This document shows positions 47,391 through 56,416 of a DNA stretch of 64,000 bases, in pieces. Source of the DNA: Enterobacter sp. C2 (GTDB lineage: Bacteria > Pseudomonadota > Gammaproteobacteria > Enterobacterales > Enterobacteriaceae); assembly GCF_019880405.1 (NCBI RefSeq), contig NZ_CP082269.1, positions 2,418,001 to 2,482,000 of the forward strand, read 5' to 3'. The notes under the pieces are model-generated. The model was not told the DNA's origin. It did not search any database and saw only the letters and a program-made list of their open reading frames with translations. The translations under genes were made by a program, and so were the position numbers. Positions within the stretch are counted from its first letter, which is position 1. The number at the start of each line of letters is the position of its first letter.

Positions 47391-47885
47391 ATGAAATTGC
47401 GAGGCCTGTTACTTCTTCTTATGGTCACTGTGGTTGTCGGCTGTAAAGCGCCACCGCCGAAGATGACGGACGATACGCTGGTGACCAGTCAGGTCAATGG
47501 CGTCACGCTTACGCACCGCTATGCGGTCTCGCCACCCTCTACCTTTACGCCCGTCAACGAGGCCTACCGGGCGCTCTATCCCGGCTCCATTCTCAGCACC
47601 CCTACCTACGGCGGTAAAGTTCTCGGCCAGCTGAAAAACGGTGAAACCTATACCGTCCTCGGCGAGGTGGATAACGCCTGGCTGGCCATCGCCGAACAGG
47701 ATAACGAGCAGCTGATTGGCTACGTGCCGCCGCGTGCGATGGTAAAAAGCGCCCTCTACGAGCAGACGCTGAAAAACGATCGCCGCCGTCCTAAGCGCGC
47801 CGCGAAAAAAGCGACCTGCGTGGCGGTGGATGACGGCAGCAAGGCATGCCAAAAAGGCGATAGCGGCACCTGGATTATTGATTAA
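47391..47885 (+). CDS. SH3-domain-like lipoprotein
   Basis: A 164-residue lipoprotein: the signal peptide ends in VTVVVGCKA, with the acylated Cys at residue 18 and Lys next, favouring outer-membrane sorting. A bacterial SH3-like fold is probable in the middle (PTYGGKVLGQLKNGETYTVL, then VDNAWLAIAEQDNEQLIGYV), the kind that may bind peptidoglycan or partner proteins. The tail is basic (KNDRRRPKRAAKKAT) with a Cys pair. It is 24 bp upstream of the next gene; together with the following two genes it looks like one operon. No close named homologue is recognised. Confidence 0.75.
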   Translation: MKLRGLLLLLMVTVVVGCKAPPPKMTDDTLVTSQVNGVTLTHRYAVSPPSTFTPVNEAYRALYPGSILSTPTYGGKVLGQLKNGETYTVLGEVDNAWLAIAEQDNEQLIGYVPPRAMVKSALYEQTLKNDRRRPKRAAKKATCVAVDDGSKACQKGDSGTWIID

Positions 47886-47909
47886 TTACTCTGGCTAACA
47901 AGGAATTTT

Positions 47910-48869
47910 ATGAAAGTCTGGCTTTCGGGTTTGGCATTGCTTTTAGCATCCACAACCGTGTCGGCAGGGAATTATCGTATTGCCCAATCCCCCTCTCAGA
48001 AGCTGGATGTCTGGATAGACAACGTTAACGATAAATCGCCGCAAAGCTGGTGTTCCGCAAAATTACCGCTGCGCATTGTTGCCAGCGGTGACAAAGCGCC
48101 CTCGATTCTTACCAGCTTTATGCCGCGCCTCGGCGCGCTGCTGGAGAACCAGTGCAGCACCATCGGCCAGGTCAACTGGCGGATGGTCGATCCTGAAGGT
48201 GAACTGCTCGCCGAAGGCATCGCCACCAAAGAGAGTGAATGGGCGGTTGTCATTACGCCGCGCGCGGCACAGTCTACTGCCAACGCAGCGTTGGCGCAGC
48301 AGCCCTCCCCGACGGCCGACCGCACACCATGGCTTGAATTTACCCTGCAGGATGGCTGCCATCTGCGCACCTTCTGGCAGGGTGACGCCAACGCCTCGGC
48401 GCTGTTTATCCCTGCGAAAGCCAACGGCAAGTGCGAGCGCGGCGGCTGGCTTAACGGCCGCAGCGAGGTGATCCAGCAGGGTAAGAAGGGTGAAAAGCGC
48501 TCGGTGATGACCTTCGTGCACGGTTTCCCGGTCAGCGGCCTGAGCGATAAAGCCAACGCCGACAGCCTGCTGATCACCAGCGTCAATAATGAACGCATGG
48601 TGGTGAGCAATAGCCAGGCTCCCCAAAGCTGGCTGATTATGCCCTACGACCCGCAGCTCAACGGCTGGAAAAACAGCGGCACGGTGGCGGTAGAGGTATC
48701 GCGGGATCAGGCGCTGGACGACACCCGTCTGCGAACCCGGCTCACCGAGGTACGTAAAGTGTGGTCCGCCTTTCTGACGCCGGGCACCAGCCTGACGCTG
48801 CTGCTGATCGATAATCTACATCCGCAGCTGCGGGATCCGGCAGCCGGAGCCTGGCGCACGCAAAAGTGA
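47910..48869 (+). CDS. Secreted protein of unknown function in the kinase-like cluster
   Basis: A 319-residue protein with a cleavable signal peptide (MKVWLSGLALLLASTTVSAG, cut after about residue 19). The mature part is rich in beta-type sequence and Trp, with Cys residues at CSAKLPLRIV, ENQCSTIGQV, DGCHLRTF and GKCERGGW that may form two disulfides. No recognised domain or catalytic motif. It lies between the SH3 lipoprotein (24 bp upstream) and the kinase-like gene (54 bp downstream) and is presumably part of the same envelope system. Confidence 0.72.
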   Translation: MKVWLSGLALLLASTTVSAGNYRIAQSPSQKLDVWIDNVNDKSPQSWCSAKLPLRIVASGDKAPSILTSFMPRLGALLENQCSTIGQVNWRMVDPEGELLAEGIATKESEWAVVITPRAAQSTANAALAQQPSPTADRTPWLEFTLQDGCHLRTFWQGDANASALFIPAKANGKCERGGWLNGRSEVIQQGKKGEKRSVMTFVHGFPVSGLSDKANADSLLITSVNNERMVVSNSQAPQSWLIMPYDPQLNGWKNSGTVAVEVSRDQALDDTRLRTRLTEVRKVWSAFLTPGTSLTLLLIDNLHPQLRDPAAGAWRTQK

Positions 48870-48923
48870 TCCTGAAATACCTATTCTGAATAGCCGTCAG
48901 TTTTGAACAGAGATCCGCATATA

Positions 48924-50294
48924 ATGACAGACAGCGAGAACAATCCGAGCACACCCGACGCGTTGCCGCCGGGTTTTCGTTTCGATGAGCTAGAGATCCA
49001 GGACGTTATTCAAACCAGCCACACCCATATTCTCTATCACGCCCTTGACCGCGAACTTGAGCGTCCGGTCACCGTCAGGGAGTATATGCCCCGCGCGCTG
49101 AGCCTGCGTGGCGAAGAGATGCGTCTGGTACTGCGGAGCAAACAGGACAGCGCTGCCTTTGCCGCTGGCCTGAACGCTTTTGTCCAACAGGCCCGCCAGC
49201 TGGCACGCTTTACCCATCCTAACCTGATGCTGGTCCTGCGCTTTTGGCAGCATAACGATACCGCCTATATCCTGACGCCGCGCTATGACGGCATCACCCT
49301 GGCGGAGCTGCATCAGCAGCAGCCGGACGTTATTAATGAAGCCTGGATTTTACAGCGGTTGCCCATGCTGTGCAGCGCGCTGGCCACTCTGCACCATGCG
49401 GGCGAGCTGCACCGCAATATTTCCCTCAAAAGTATTCAGATTGAGGAGAGCGGCCAGCCCCTGCTCCTTGACGTTGCCGTCGCGCCTGCCACCACGGGCG
49501 AACTTAGCGACACCAGCAAGCGGTTACTTAATCCTGGCTTTACGCCTCTTGAACAGTACGCGGACGCCAGTGAGAACCTTCTCGGGCCGTGGACGGACAT
49601 CTATGCGCTGGGGGCGGTGCTCTATACGTTGATTACCGGCTCTACGCCGCCCGCCAGCGTTGCGCGCAGCATTCAGGAGAGCTGCGCCCCGCTGGCAGAG
49701 AACCCACCGCCGGGCTACTCCCCTGCGCTGCTGCAGGCGGTCGATCGCGCCCTGGCGCTGAAGCCAGAGGATCGTCCCCAGAGCATCGCGGAGTTTGCCG
49801 CCCTGGCCGGGATTACCGTAGGCGACACCGGGCAGCTTCCGGCGGTGAAAAAAACCGGCACCATGCTGGTTCCCGTGGAGGAGCCACCCTCCTCCGCCGC
49901 TTCTCTGTGGCGGCGTGTTAAAACCCCGGCACAGATTGCGGCTGGCGTGCTAGTCGGCATTATTGCGGGCGCGCTGATCTTTGGTTCGACGCATAGCGAT
50001 ACGGAGACGGCGGCGGCTGCCTCCTCGGCTCAGTCCGTAGCGGCCCCGGAGGCGAAGGTAGCCAGCGCGCCCGCCAGCGGCCCCATCGCCCGGATCTACA
50101 TTCGCATGAGCGATGCCGACAGGCTGCAGGTGAACGGCAAGCCGCAGGAGATCGCACCCGCACCCAGCGGTTTTGCCTATCTCCAGCTGCCTGCGGGCAA
50201 GTATGAGTTTACCCTGCAGAACGGCAGCCAGCGCCGCAGCGAAACGCTGACGGTGGTTACACCGGGTACCTGGCTCATCAATCCCCAGGGTTAA
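48924..50294 (+). CDS. Membrane-anchored protein kinase-like protein, probable pseudokinase
   Basis: The first 300 residues follow the serine/threonine kinase family found with bacterial envelope and secretion systems: VREYMPRALSLRG near 51, FTHPNLMLVLRFWQHNDTAY, LHHAGELHRN, and GPWTDIYALGAVLYTLITG with LKPEDRPQSIAEF. Catalytic positions are replaced: no glycine loop (QTSHTHILYHALD), R52 where the ATP-binding Lys is expected, N165 for the HRD Asp, and DVA (183-185) for DFG. A membrane segment lies at about 333-352, then a linker and a PEGA-like C-terminal domain (LQVNGKPQEIAPAPSGFAYL) likely in the periplasm. The ATG at 48924 is preferred over an upstream TTG. Confidence 0.82.
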   Translation: MTDSENNPSTPDALPPGFRFDELEIQDVIQTSHTHILYHALDRELERPVTVREYMPRALSLRGEEMRLVLRSKQDSAAFAAGLNAFVQQARQLARFTHPNLMLVLRFWQHNDTAYILTPRYDGITLAELHQQQPDVINEAWILQRLPMLCSALATLHHAGELHRNISLKSIQIEESGQPLLLDVAVAPATTGELSDTSKRLLNPGFTPLEQYADASENLLGPWTDIYALGAVLYTLITGSTPPASVARSIQESCAPLAENPPPGYSPALLQAVDRALALKPEDRPQSIAEFAALAGITVGDTGQLPAVKKTGTMLVPVEEPPSSAASLWRRVKTPAQIAAGVLVGIIAGALIFGSTHSDTETAAAASSAQSVAAPEAKVASAPASGPIARIYIRMSDADRLQVNGKPQEIAPAPSGFAYLQLPAGKYEFTLQNGSQRRSETLTVVTPGTWLINPQG

Positions 50295-50306
50295 AGGCGT
50301 GGTGGT

Positions 50307-50331
50307 GCCCTGCTCACGCGGGGCTTTTTTT
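50307..50331 (+). terminator. Rho-independent terminator of the kinase-like cluster
   Basis: Stem GCCCTGC/GCGGGGC (one G-T pair) with loop TCAC, followed by seven T, 13 bp after the stop codon. Confidence 0.88.
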
Positions 50332-50453
50332 AGCAAAAAATGTTTGTAAGGACGCAAATTTTTACTTCTGGTACTCCGGGCGTCGGATATTCGTCTACTG
50401 TTTTCAAAGGTTGATTACAGCGGGACGCTGTTCATTGCTAAGGAGAATAATAG

Positions 50454-52211
50454 ATGAGAAGACATTTATCGCGCCGACCCCAGACGCTGTTTTTTGCCAT
50501 GCAGCTGGCGCTAGGGGGCGCGTTTCTCGCGTTGACTTCCGCACAGGCGCTGGCCGCCGAGACTGAGAGCCAAACCCCGATCCAGTCCCCGGACATCCTG
50601 CTGGGCCCGCTGTTTGCCGATGTGCAGACTGCTAAACTCTTTCCCGATCAGAAAACCTTCGCCGACGCCGTGCCGAAAAGCGATCCCTACATGATCCTGG
50701 CCGACTACCGGATGCAGCGTAACCAGTCCGGCTTCGACCTGCGCCACTTTGTTGAGATGAACTTTACCCTGCCCGCTAAGAACGAGAAGTACGTTCCGCC
50801 TGCCGGACAAACGCTGCGCCAGCACATTGACGGCCTGTGGACGGTACTGACCCGTACCACCGATCGCACAGACAAGTGGGATTCACTCCTGCCGCTGCCT
50901 GAGCCCTACGTAGTGCCAGGCGGCCGCTTCCGCGAGATCTACTACTGGGATAGCTACTTCACCATGCTCGGCCTGGCCGAGAGCGGCCACTGGGATAAAG
51001 TGGAAGATATGGTGGCAAACTTCGCCCACGAAATCGATGCCTGGGGCCATATCCCTAACGGCAACCGCACCTACTATCTCAGCCGCTCTCAGCCGCCGTT
51101 CTTTGCCTTTATGGTGGAACTGCTGGCAAGCCACAAAGGCGACGAGGCGCTGAAAACCTACCGCCCGCAGCTGGAGAAAGAGTATAGCTACTGGATGGAG
51201 GGAGCAGACACGTTGCAGCCAGGCCAGGCCAACAAGCGCGTGGTGAAGCTGGAGGATGGCTCTGTTCTCAACCGCTACTGGGACGATCGCGATACGCCGC
51301 GTCCTGAATCCTGGCTTGATGACGTGACTACCGCGAAGAATAATCCAAACCGTCCGGCGACGGAGATCTATCGCGATCTGCGCTCTGCCGCCGCATCTGG
51401 CTGGGACTTCAGCTCGCGCTGGATGGACGATCCTAACCAGCTCGGCAGCATCCGCACCACCAGCATCGTGCCGGTGGACCTTAACGCCCTGATGTTCAAG
51501 ATGGAAAAAGTGCTGGCCCGCGCCAGCCAGGCCGCCGGGGACAGCGCCAAATCGAGCCAGTATGACGCCATGGCCACCGCCCGACAGAAGGGGATGGAGG
51601 CTAACCTGTGGAACGACAAAGAGGGCTGGTATGCGGATTACGATCTGAAGACCAAAAAAGTACGTAGCCCGCTGACGGCGGCGGCACTCTTCCCGCTGTA
51701 CGTCAACGCGGCGGCGAAGGATCGTGCTGCCAAGGTTGCGGCCGCTACCCAGGCTCACCTGCTGAAGCCCGGCGGCATCGCCACCACCACGGTCAACAGC
51801 GGCCAGCAGTGGGACGCGCCTAATGGCTGGGCACCGTTGCAGTGGGTCGCCACCACCGGTCTACAAAACTACGATCAGGATAAGCTGGCGATGGATGTCA
51901 CCTGGCGTTTCCTTTCCAACGTCCAGCACACCTACGATCGCGAACAAAAGCTGGTTGAGAAGTATGACGTTAGCAGCACTGGCACCGGCGGTGGCGGCGG
52001 CGAATATCCGCTACAGGATGGCTTCGGCTGGACTAACGGCGTTACGCTGATGATGCTGGATCTGGTCTGTCCGAAGGCTCAGCCGTGCGACAGCGTGCCG
52101 AAAGCACAGCCTGCGGCGACAGCCTCTTCTACGCCATCAAACTCTACTCCATCTACTACGCAGCAGCCTGCTCCGCAGAGCGCGCCTGAAGCACAGAAAG
52201 TGGCGCAGTAA
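50454..52211 (+). CDS. treA: Periplasmic trehalase
   Basis: TreA splits trehalose into two glucose molecules in the periplasm and serves trehalose use at high osmolality. The 585-residue GH37 enzyme has a signal peptide ending near AQALAAE (about residue 33). Both trehalase signatures are present: [18 protein letters not shown] at about 156-173 and [13 protein letters not shown] at about 450-462, with the glycine stretch [20 protein letters not shown] near the C-terminus. A Ser/Thr/Pro/Gln-rich tail of about 40 residues ends the protein, slightly longer than in E. coli. AAGGAG precedes the ATG. Confidence 0.97.
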   Translation: MRRHLSRRPQTLFFAMQLALGGAFLALTSAQALAAETESQTPIQSPDILLGPLFADVQTAKLFPDQKTFADAVPKSDPYMILADYRMQRNQSGFDLRHFVEMNFTLPAKNEKYVPPAGQTLRQHIDGLWTVLTRTTDRTDKWDSLLPLPEPYVVPGGRFREIYYWDSYFTMLGLAESGHWDKVEDMVANFAHEIDAWGHIPNGNRTYYLSRSQPPFFAFMVELLASHKGDEALKTYRPQLEKEYSYWMEGADTLQPGQANKRVVKLEDGSVLNRYWDDRDTPRPESWLDDVTTAKNNPNRPATEIYRDLRSAAASGWDFSSRWMDDPNQLGSIRTTSIVPVDLNALMFKMEKVLARASQAAGDSAKSSQYDAMATARQKGMEANLWNDKEGWYADYDLKTKKVRSPLTAAALFPLYVNAAAKDRAAKVAAATQAHLLKPGGIATTTVNSGQQWDAPNGWAPLQWVATTGLQNYDQDKLAMDVTWRFLSNVQHTYDREQKLVEKYDVSSTGTGGGGGEYPLQDGFGWTNGVTLMMLDLVCPKAQPCDSVPKAQPAATASSTPSNSTPSTTQQPAPQSAPEAQKVAQ

Positions 52212-52219
52212 ACCTCTCC

Positions 52220-52251
52220 CCGCCCCGCTACCAAATCTGGTAGCGGGGCGG
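52220..52251 (+). terminator. GC-rich hairpin after treA
   Basis: A 14-bp perfect stem CCGCCCCGCTACCA/TGGTAGCGGGGCGG with loop AATC lies 8 bp after the treA stop. No T run follows, so it may act as a transcript-stabilising 3' end or an inefficient terminator. Confidence 0.6.
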
Positions 52252-52281
52252 ACTCATCCCCCGTAAAAAGCTTGTATACGC

Positions 52282-52301
52282 AAATATAAACAATAATAAT
52301 T
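52282..52301 (+). promoter_or_regulatory. Candidate Fur box of the siderophore receptor
   Basis: AAATATAAACAATAATAATT resembles the AT-rich Fur box, with several GATAAT-like hexamers, 31 bp before the receptor start. The match is loose; the siderophore function of the gene supports it. Confidence 0.45.
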
Positions 52302-52332
52302 CGCGTTCCGCTTATGAGAGTATGGATTGCGA

Positions 52333-54447
52333 ATGAAAACAACATTAAAACGCTCTGTTTGGTTTTGCGCGTTGGGCATTGCCCTTCCTCATGCCGTTCT
52401 GGCTGAAGATACCGTCGTCGTTAGCGCTACCGCACCGCAGTCAGCCACGGCGCCGACCGAGGGTTACACGGTGCAGAGTACCCGCGGTGCAACCAAAACC
52501 GATCAGCCGCTGATTGTTACCGGTCAGTCGGTATCGGTGGTCACCCGTCAGCAGATGGAAGATCAGGGCGTGATGAACGTCAACCAGGCGCTGAGCTATA
52601 CCCCGGGCGTCAATTCCAACTTTGGCGGTGGCGCAACGCGCTTTGACACCGTCTCGCTACGCGGCTTCCACGGCGGCGACGTGGATAACATTTTCCTCGA
52701 CGGCATGCGCCTGATGAGCGACGGCGGGAGCCACAGCGTATTGCAGATCGACCCGTGGTTTATCGAACGCATCGACGTGGTGAAGGGTCCCTCTTCGGCG
52801 CTGTATGGCCAGAGCGTCCCCGGTGGGCTGGTCAACCTGACCTCGAAGCGCCCGCAGTTTAAGTCCGAGGGCCACTTCCGACTCTCTGGCGGCACGCAGA
52901 ATACCAAGGGCGGCGCGTTTGATTACACCGACGCCATTAACGACCAGTGGGCATTTCGTCTGACCGGGATGACCCGCAGCAGCGACACCCAGTATGACAA
53001 TACCCGCGAAGAGCGCTACGCCATCTCGCCGTCCCTGCTCTGGCAGCCGGACTCAGATACCAGCCTGCTGCTCCGCGCCTATCTGCAAAAAGATCCCTCC
53101 GGGGGCTACCACGGCTCGCTGCCGATGGACGGCGCGCGTTTTGACCACAACGGCAAGCGGCTGGCGAACAGCACCAACGAGGGCGAGAGCGGGGACGGCT
53201 ATCGCCGTCGCGAGCAGCTCTATAGCGTAGAGTTTGATCACCAGTTTAACGACGTCTGGTCAGTACACTCCAGCGGCAGCTATACCCACGCCAACGTTGC
53301 CCTCGATCAGGTCTACCAGACCGGCTGGATCGCTAACTCAGACGATCTGGCACGAGGCTACAGCGGCTCGCGCGGCTCTCTTGACGCCTGGTCAACCGAT
53401 AACCGCCTGCAGGCCGACTTTGCCACCGGCGAGGTAACGCATACCGTAATCCTCGGCGGGGAGTATCACCGCTACCGCAACGATCTCTGGACTGGCGCAG
53501 GCTCTGCCGCCCCGCTTAACCCGTTCACCGGCTATACGCCGCAGCACGGTTACACTGTCACCTATAGCGATGACAATAATCGCCGCTATTATCAGGCGGG
53601 TGCCTATCTGCAGGATGAGATGGAGTGGAACCGCTGGCATCTGGATCTCTCTGGACGCTACGACCGTATCGTCTCCGAGCAGGCCAGCGACACCTTTGGC
53701 ACGGATAGCCGCCGCTCTGATGACCACGTCAGCAGCCGCGCCTCACTGCTTTACGCATTCGAAAACGGCCTCTCGCCCTACCTGAGCTACAGCCAGGCGA
53801 TCACGCCGGCCTCGCTGCCGGGTGCAGACGGTAAGTTGCTGAAGCCGACCACCGCCGAGCAGTATGAGGCTGGCCTCAAGTTTCAGCCGCCGGGCACATC
53901 GGATATCTACAGCATTGCTCTCTACGACCTGACGCAGAAAGATGTGGCAACCCGCGATATCAATATCGCCACCGCCACCTACCTGCCCGCCGGGAAGGTG
54001 CACTCCCAGGGCGTGGAGATTGAAGCGCGCAATCAGCTGACGTCGCGTCTGAGCACAATTGCTGGCTATACGTGGAATCATCTGCGCTTCGAGGATTCGC
54101 TGGACGGCAACGAGTCTAATACGCCGCAGCTCACCCCAGACCAGATGGCCTCGCTATGGGCGCACTATCAGTTTGATTACGGGTTAAGCGTGGGCGCAGG
54201 TGTGCGCTACATCGGCAAACAGTATGCCGATGATGCTAATACGGCACGGCTGCCGTCGGTCACGCTATTTGATGCTTCGGTCAGAGCCGATCTCGGCGCA
54301 TGGTCGCCGCAGTTGAAAGGCGCATTTGTGCAGGTCAATGCCAGCAATCTGGGCGATCGGGACTATATCTCGGGCTGCTATGGGACGAACAACTGCTACT
54401 TTGGTGCAGAGCGCAGCGTTCTTGCCACGGTGGGATATGATTTTTGA
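52333..54447 (+). CDS. TonB-dependent siderophore receptor
   Basis: An outer-membrane receptor of 704 residues for iron-siderophore uptake, closest in style to the FhuA/FoxA/FcuA group of hydroxamate receptors. The signal peptide ends at HAVLAED (about residue 24), the TonB box is the DTVVVSA stretch just after it, the plug domain spans about 55-160 (VSLRGFHGG, FLDGMR, ERIDVVKGPSSALYGQSVPG), and the barrel ends in the outer-membrane C-terminal Phe (LATVGYDF). A Cys pair in ISGCYGTNNCYFGAERSV near the end is typical of this group. I use ATG 52333; a TTG two codons upstream is less likely. The ligand is not certain. Confidence 0.9.
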   Translation: MKTTLKRSVWFCALGIALPHAVLAEDTVVVSATAPQSATAPTEGYTVQSTRGATKTDQPLIVTGQSVSVVTRQQMEDQGVMNVNQALSYTPGVNSNFGGGATRFDTVSLRGFHGGDVDNIFLDGMRLMSDGGSHSVLQIDPWFIERIDVVKGPSSALYGQSVPGGLVNLTSKRPQFKSEGHFRLSGGTQNTKGGAFDYTDAINDQWAFRLTGMTRSSDTQYDNTREERYAISPSLLWQPDSDTSLLLRAYLQKDPSGGYHGSLPMDGARFDHNGKRLANSTNEGESGDGYRRREQLYSVEFDHQFNDVWSVHSSGSYTHANVALDQVYQTGWIANSDDLARGYSGSRGSLDAWSTDNRLQADFATGEVTHTVILGGEYHRYRNDLWTGAGSAAPLNPFTGYTPQHGYTVTYSDDNNRRYYQAGAYLQDEMEWNRWHLDLSGRYDRIVSEQASDTFGTDSRRSDDHVSSRASLLYAFENGLSPYLSYSQAITPASLPGADGKLLKPTTAEQYEAGLKFQPPGTSDIYSIALYDLTQKDVATRDINIATATYLPAGKVHSQGVEIEARNQLTSRLSTIAGYTWNHLRFEDSLDGNESNTPQLTPDQMASLWAHYQFDYGLSVGAGVRYIGKQYADDANTARLPSVTLFDASVRADLGAWSPQLKGAFVQVNASNLGDRDYISGCYGTNNCYFGAERSVLATVGYDF

Positions 54448-54465
54448 TAGGATAAGCTAAGTGAG

Positions 54466-54495
54466 ATGCCAGCCGGCAAGGTCGCCGGCTGGCAT
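54466..54495. terminator. Hairpin between the siderophore receptor and ymgE
   Basis: A 12-bp perfect stem ATGCCAGCCGGC/GCCGGCTGGCAT with a six-base loop, between convergent genes, 19 bp after the receptor stop. There is no T run on either side. Confidence 0.6.
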
Positions 54496-54501
54496 AGAAC
54501 A

Positions 54502-54756
54502 TTAGTTCCGACGTACCATCCGGTAGATAGCCAGAACCACAATCGCACCCACTACTGCGACGAGGAAACTTGGTAAATTGAAGCCTGTAACGTCACCGCC
54601 AACGCCAAACATCGTCGCCAGCCAGCCACCAACTACGGCACCAACGATACCCAGAATAACGGTCAGGATGAAACCACCCCCGTCGCGGCCTGGCATGATG
54701 AACTTAGCGATAATACCGGCAATAAGGCCAAAAATAATCCACGCAATAATACCCAT
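54502..54756 (-). CDS. ymgE: GlsB/YeaQ/YmgE-family membrane protein
   Basis: A small (84-residue) inner-membrane protein of the transglycosylase-associated family; function is unknown beyond links to stress. It has three hydrophobic segments: MGIIAWIIFGLIAGIIAKFI, ILTVILGIVGAVVGGWLATM and FLVAVVGAIVVLAIYRMV, with the conserved PGRDGGG turn after the first. I use the ATG at 54756 with GGAGA upstream, the usual family start; an upstream ATG would add 28 polar residues not seen in the family. Confidence 0.9.
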   Translation of the reverse strand: MGIIAWIIFGLIAGIIAKFIMPGRDGGGFILTVILGIVGAVVGGWLATMFGVGGDVTGFNLPSFLVAVVGAIVVLAIYRMVRRN

Positions 54757-54901
54757 TTTGCGTTGTCTCCTTTTACATGGTTGCTTACTTTGCAGGCCCA
54801 AACGCCTGCACCGTGAATTGAGTATAGGCAATAGATCCAAAAAAGGTTAAATGTCACAGACTTATTAATTTTTTTGTTGCTAAAAAAATTTACATTACGG
54901 C

Positions 54902-54928
54902 TGAAGTTCCCGCCCCGCGTGCCGATAA
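54902..54928 (+). promoter_or_regulatory. Sigma-28 (FliA) promoter of ycgR
   Basis: TGAAGTTC and GCCGATAA, separated by exactly 11 bp, match the FliA elements TAAAGTTT and GCCGATAA; the -10 is perfect. ycgR is a known class III flagellar gene in E. coli. The start codon is 40 bp downstream. Confidence 0.82.
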
Positions 54929-54967
54929 ATCAACGATGGGCTATTAGTCAGCAAGGAGCCATCCGGC

Positions 54968-55699
54968 GTGAGCAACTACAGTGAGCAGTTCCTGAAACAA
55001 ACCCCTCTGGCCGTTTTAGGCATACTGCGCGATCTGCACAAAGAGCAGGTGCCGATCTGTATTTCCTGGGGCAGCGGGCAATTCATCAGCAAGATCCTCG
55101 ATGCGGATCTCGACAGGCTGGTGGTGGACCTCGGCAGCCAGGAGTATGAGAACAAAGCGGTGCAGCGTGTCGACAGTTTGTCCATCACCGCAGAGACCCG
55201 GGGGGCGAAGGTTGAATTTACCGTCTCCGGCTTGCAGATGAGTGATTATCAGGCACTGCCGGCGTTTGTCACGCCGCTCCCCTCCTCCGTATGGTTTATT
55301 CAGCGCCGGGAATACTTCCGTATTAGCGCCCCGCTGCATCCGGCTTACTTTGGCAAGGCTACGCTGCCGGACAAGCGTCCGATGCGCTTTCGTCTGTATG
55401 ACCTATCGGTAGGCGGCATGGGCGCGCTGCTGGAAGGAGCCACGCCGGAAGGCGTGAAAGAGGGACAGCGTTTCTCGCAGATCGAGCTGGATATGGGGGG
55501 CTGGGGACAGTTCTATTTTGATGCTCAGCTGATCTCTATCAGCGAGCGTAAGGTGGTAGACGGCAAGAACGACACTGTTACCACCCCGCGTTTGAGTTTC
55601 CGCTTTCTGAATACTAACCCAGCGGTGGAGCGCGAGCTCCAGCGGATCATCTTCTCGCTGGAGCGTGAGGCGCGCGAGCGGGCCAATAAGGTGCGATGA
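54968..55699 (+). CDS. ycgR: Flagellar brake protein YcgR (PilZ domain)
   Basis: YcgR binds cyclic di-GMP and then the flagellar motor, slowing swimming. The 243-residue protein has an N-terminal YcgR_2-type domain (about 1-105) and a C-terminal PilZ domain (about 110-235) with the c-di-GMP motifs QRREYFRI and YDLSVGGMGALLEG (the D.S.GG signature). It starts with ATC-CGGC-GTG AGC, a GTG following AGGAGCC. It is convergent with emtA, with one base between stops. Confidence 0.94.
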   Translation: MSNYSEQFLKQTPLAVLGILRDLHKEQVPICISWGSGQFISKILDADLDRLVVDLGSQEYENKAVQRVDSLSITAETRGAKVEFTVSGLQMSDYQALPAFVTPLPSSVWFIQRREYFRISAPLHPAYFGKATLPDKRPMRFRLYDLSVGGMGALLEGATPEGVKEGQRFSQIELDMGGWGQFYFDAQLISISERKVVDGKNDTVTTPRLSFRFLNTNPAVERELQRIIFSLEREARERANKVR

Positions 55700-55700
55700 T

Positions 55701-56312
55701 CTACATCGCATCCATGGCTTTCTGCACCTTCCAGATATAGCGTGGTGCCTGCGGCGCAGGATGATTTTCGGCAACGTGCTCGACAAACTCATCCGCGTCC
55801 AGGTCGTTGATCTCGCTAATGGCCTTCTTGCGATCCGACGAGAAGGTGCGCAGCAGCGCCCCTGCGCCGTTGACGTAGGAGACCACCAGCGCGTATTGCA
55901 TCACTTCAGGATCTTTAATCCCGGCAAGCACGCCATGTTCAAGAATGCTCAGGTAGGCCGTCCCCATAGAGATATTGCGCTCCGGATTCTTCAGCTCGCT
56001 GGTCGAGGGTTGCCCGCTCCAGCCCATGTGTCGGTAAACCTCTCTTCCGGCGGTGGAGGCTTTAAGCTGCATCAGGCCCACGGCGTTGGATTTACTCACC
56101 AGCGTCGGGTTTCCGCCAGACTCTACGGCGATAATGGCCGTTATCAGCCGCGGGCTGACGCCCCACGCCGCACCTGCCTTCTCGCTGATCGGCATCCACT
56201 GCATCGCCCGTTTGACCGGGACCTCCGGGTTCCACGGCGGGTTTTTATAATCCTGTTTTGAACTACACCCTGCCAGCAGCACCACCAAAAAAGCAAACCA
56301 TCTCAGTTTCAC
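55701..56312 (-). CDS. emtA: Membrane-bound lytic murein transglycosylase EmtA
   Basis: EmtA (MltE) is an outer-membrane lipoprotein that makes endo-cleavages in peptidoglycan glycan strands. The 203-residue protein has a lipobox [10 protein letters not shown] with the acylated Cys at residue 16 and a lysozyme-like domain with the catalytic Glu in [10 protein letters not shown] (about residue 64) followed by [15 protein letters not shown]. It ends [20 protein letters not shown] then [14 protein letters not shown], as in E. coli. It diverges from ldcA. Confidence 0.95.
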   Translation of the reverse strand: MKLRWFAFLVVLLAGCSSKQDYKNPPWNPEVPVKRAMQWMPISEKAGAAWGVSPRLITAIIAVESGGNPTLVSKSNAVGLMQLKASTAGREVYRHMGWSGQPSTSELKNPERNISMGTAYLSILEHGVLAGIKDPEVMQYALVVSYVNGAGALLRTFSSDRKKAISEINDLDADEFVEHVAENHPAPQAPRYIWKVQKAMDAM

Positions 56313-56416
56313 ACCAACAATCCTTTTACCGGGAGTTTAGATGACAATGACAATCCTACGCGGCATGATAACCGTTTCATCGACTATTTCATTAAGAATG
56401 TCAGCAAGGATTTGCC

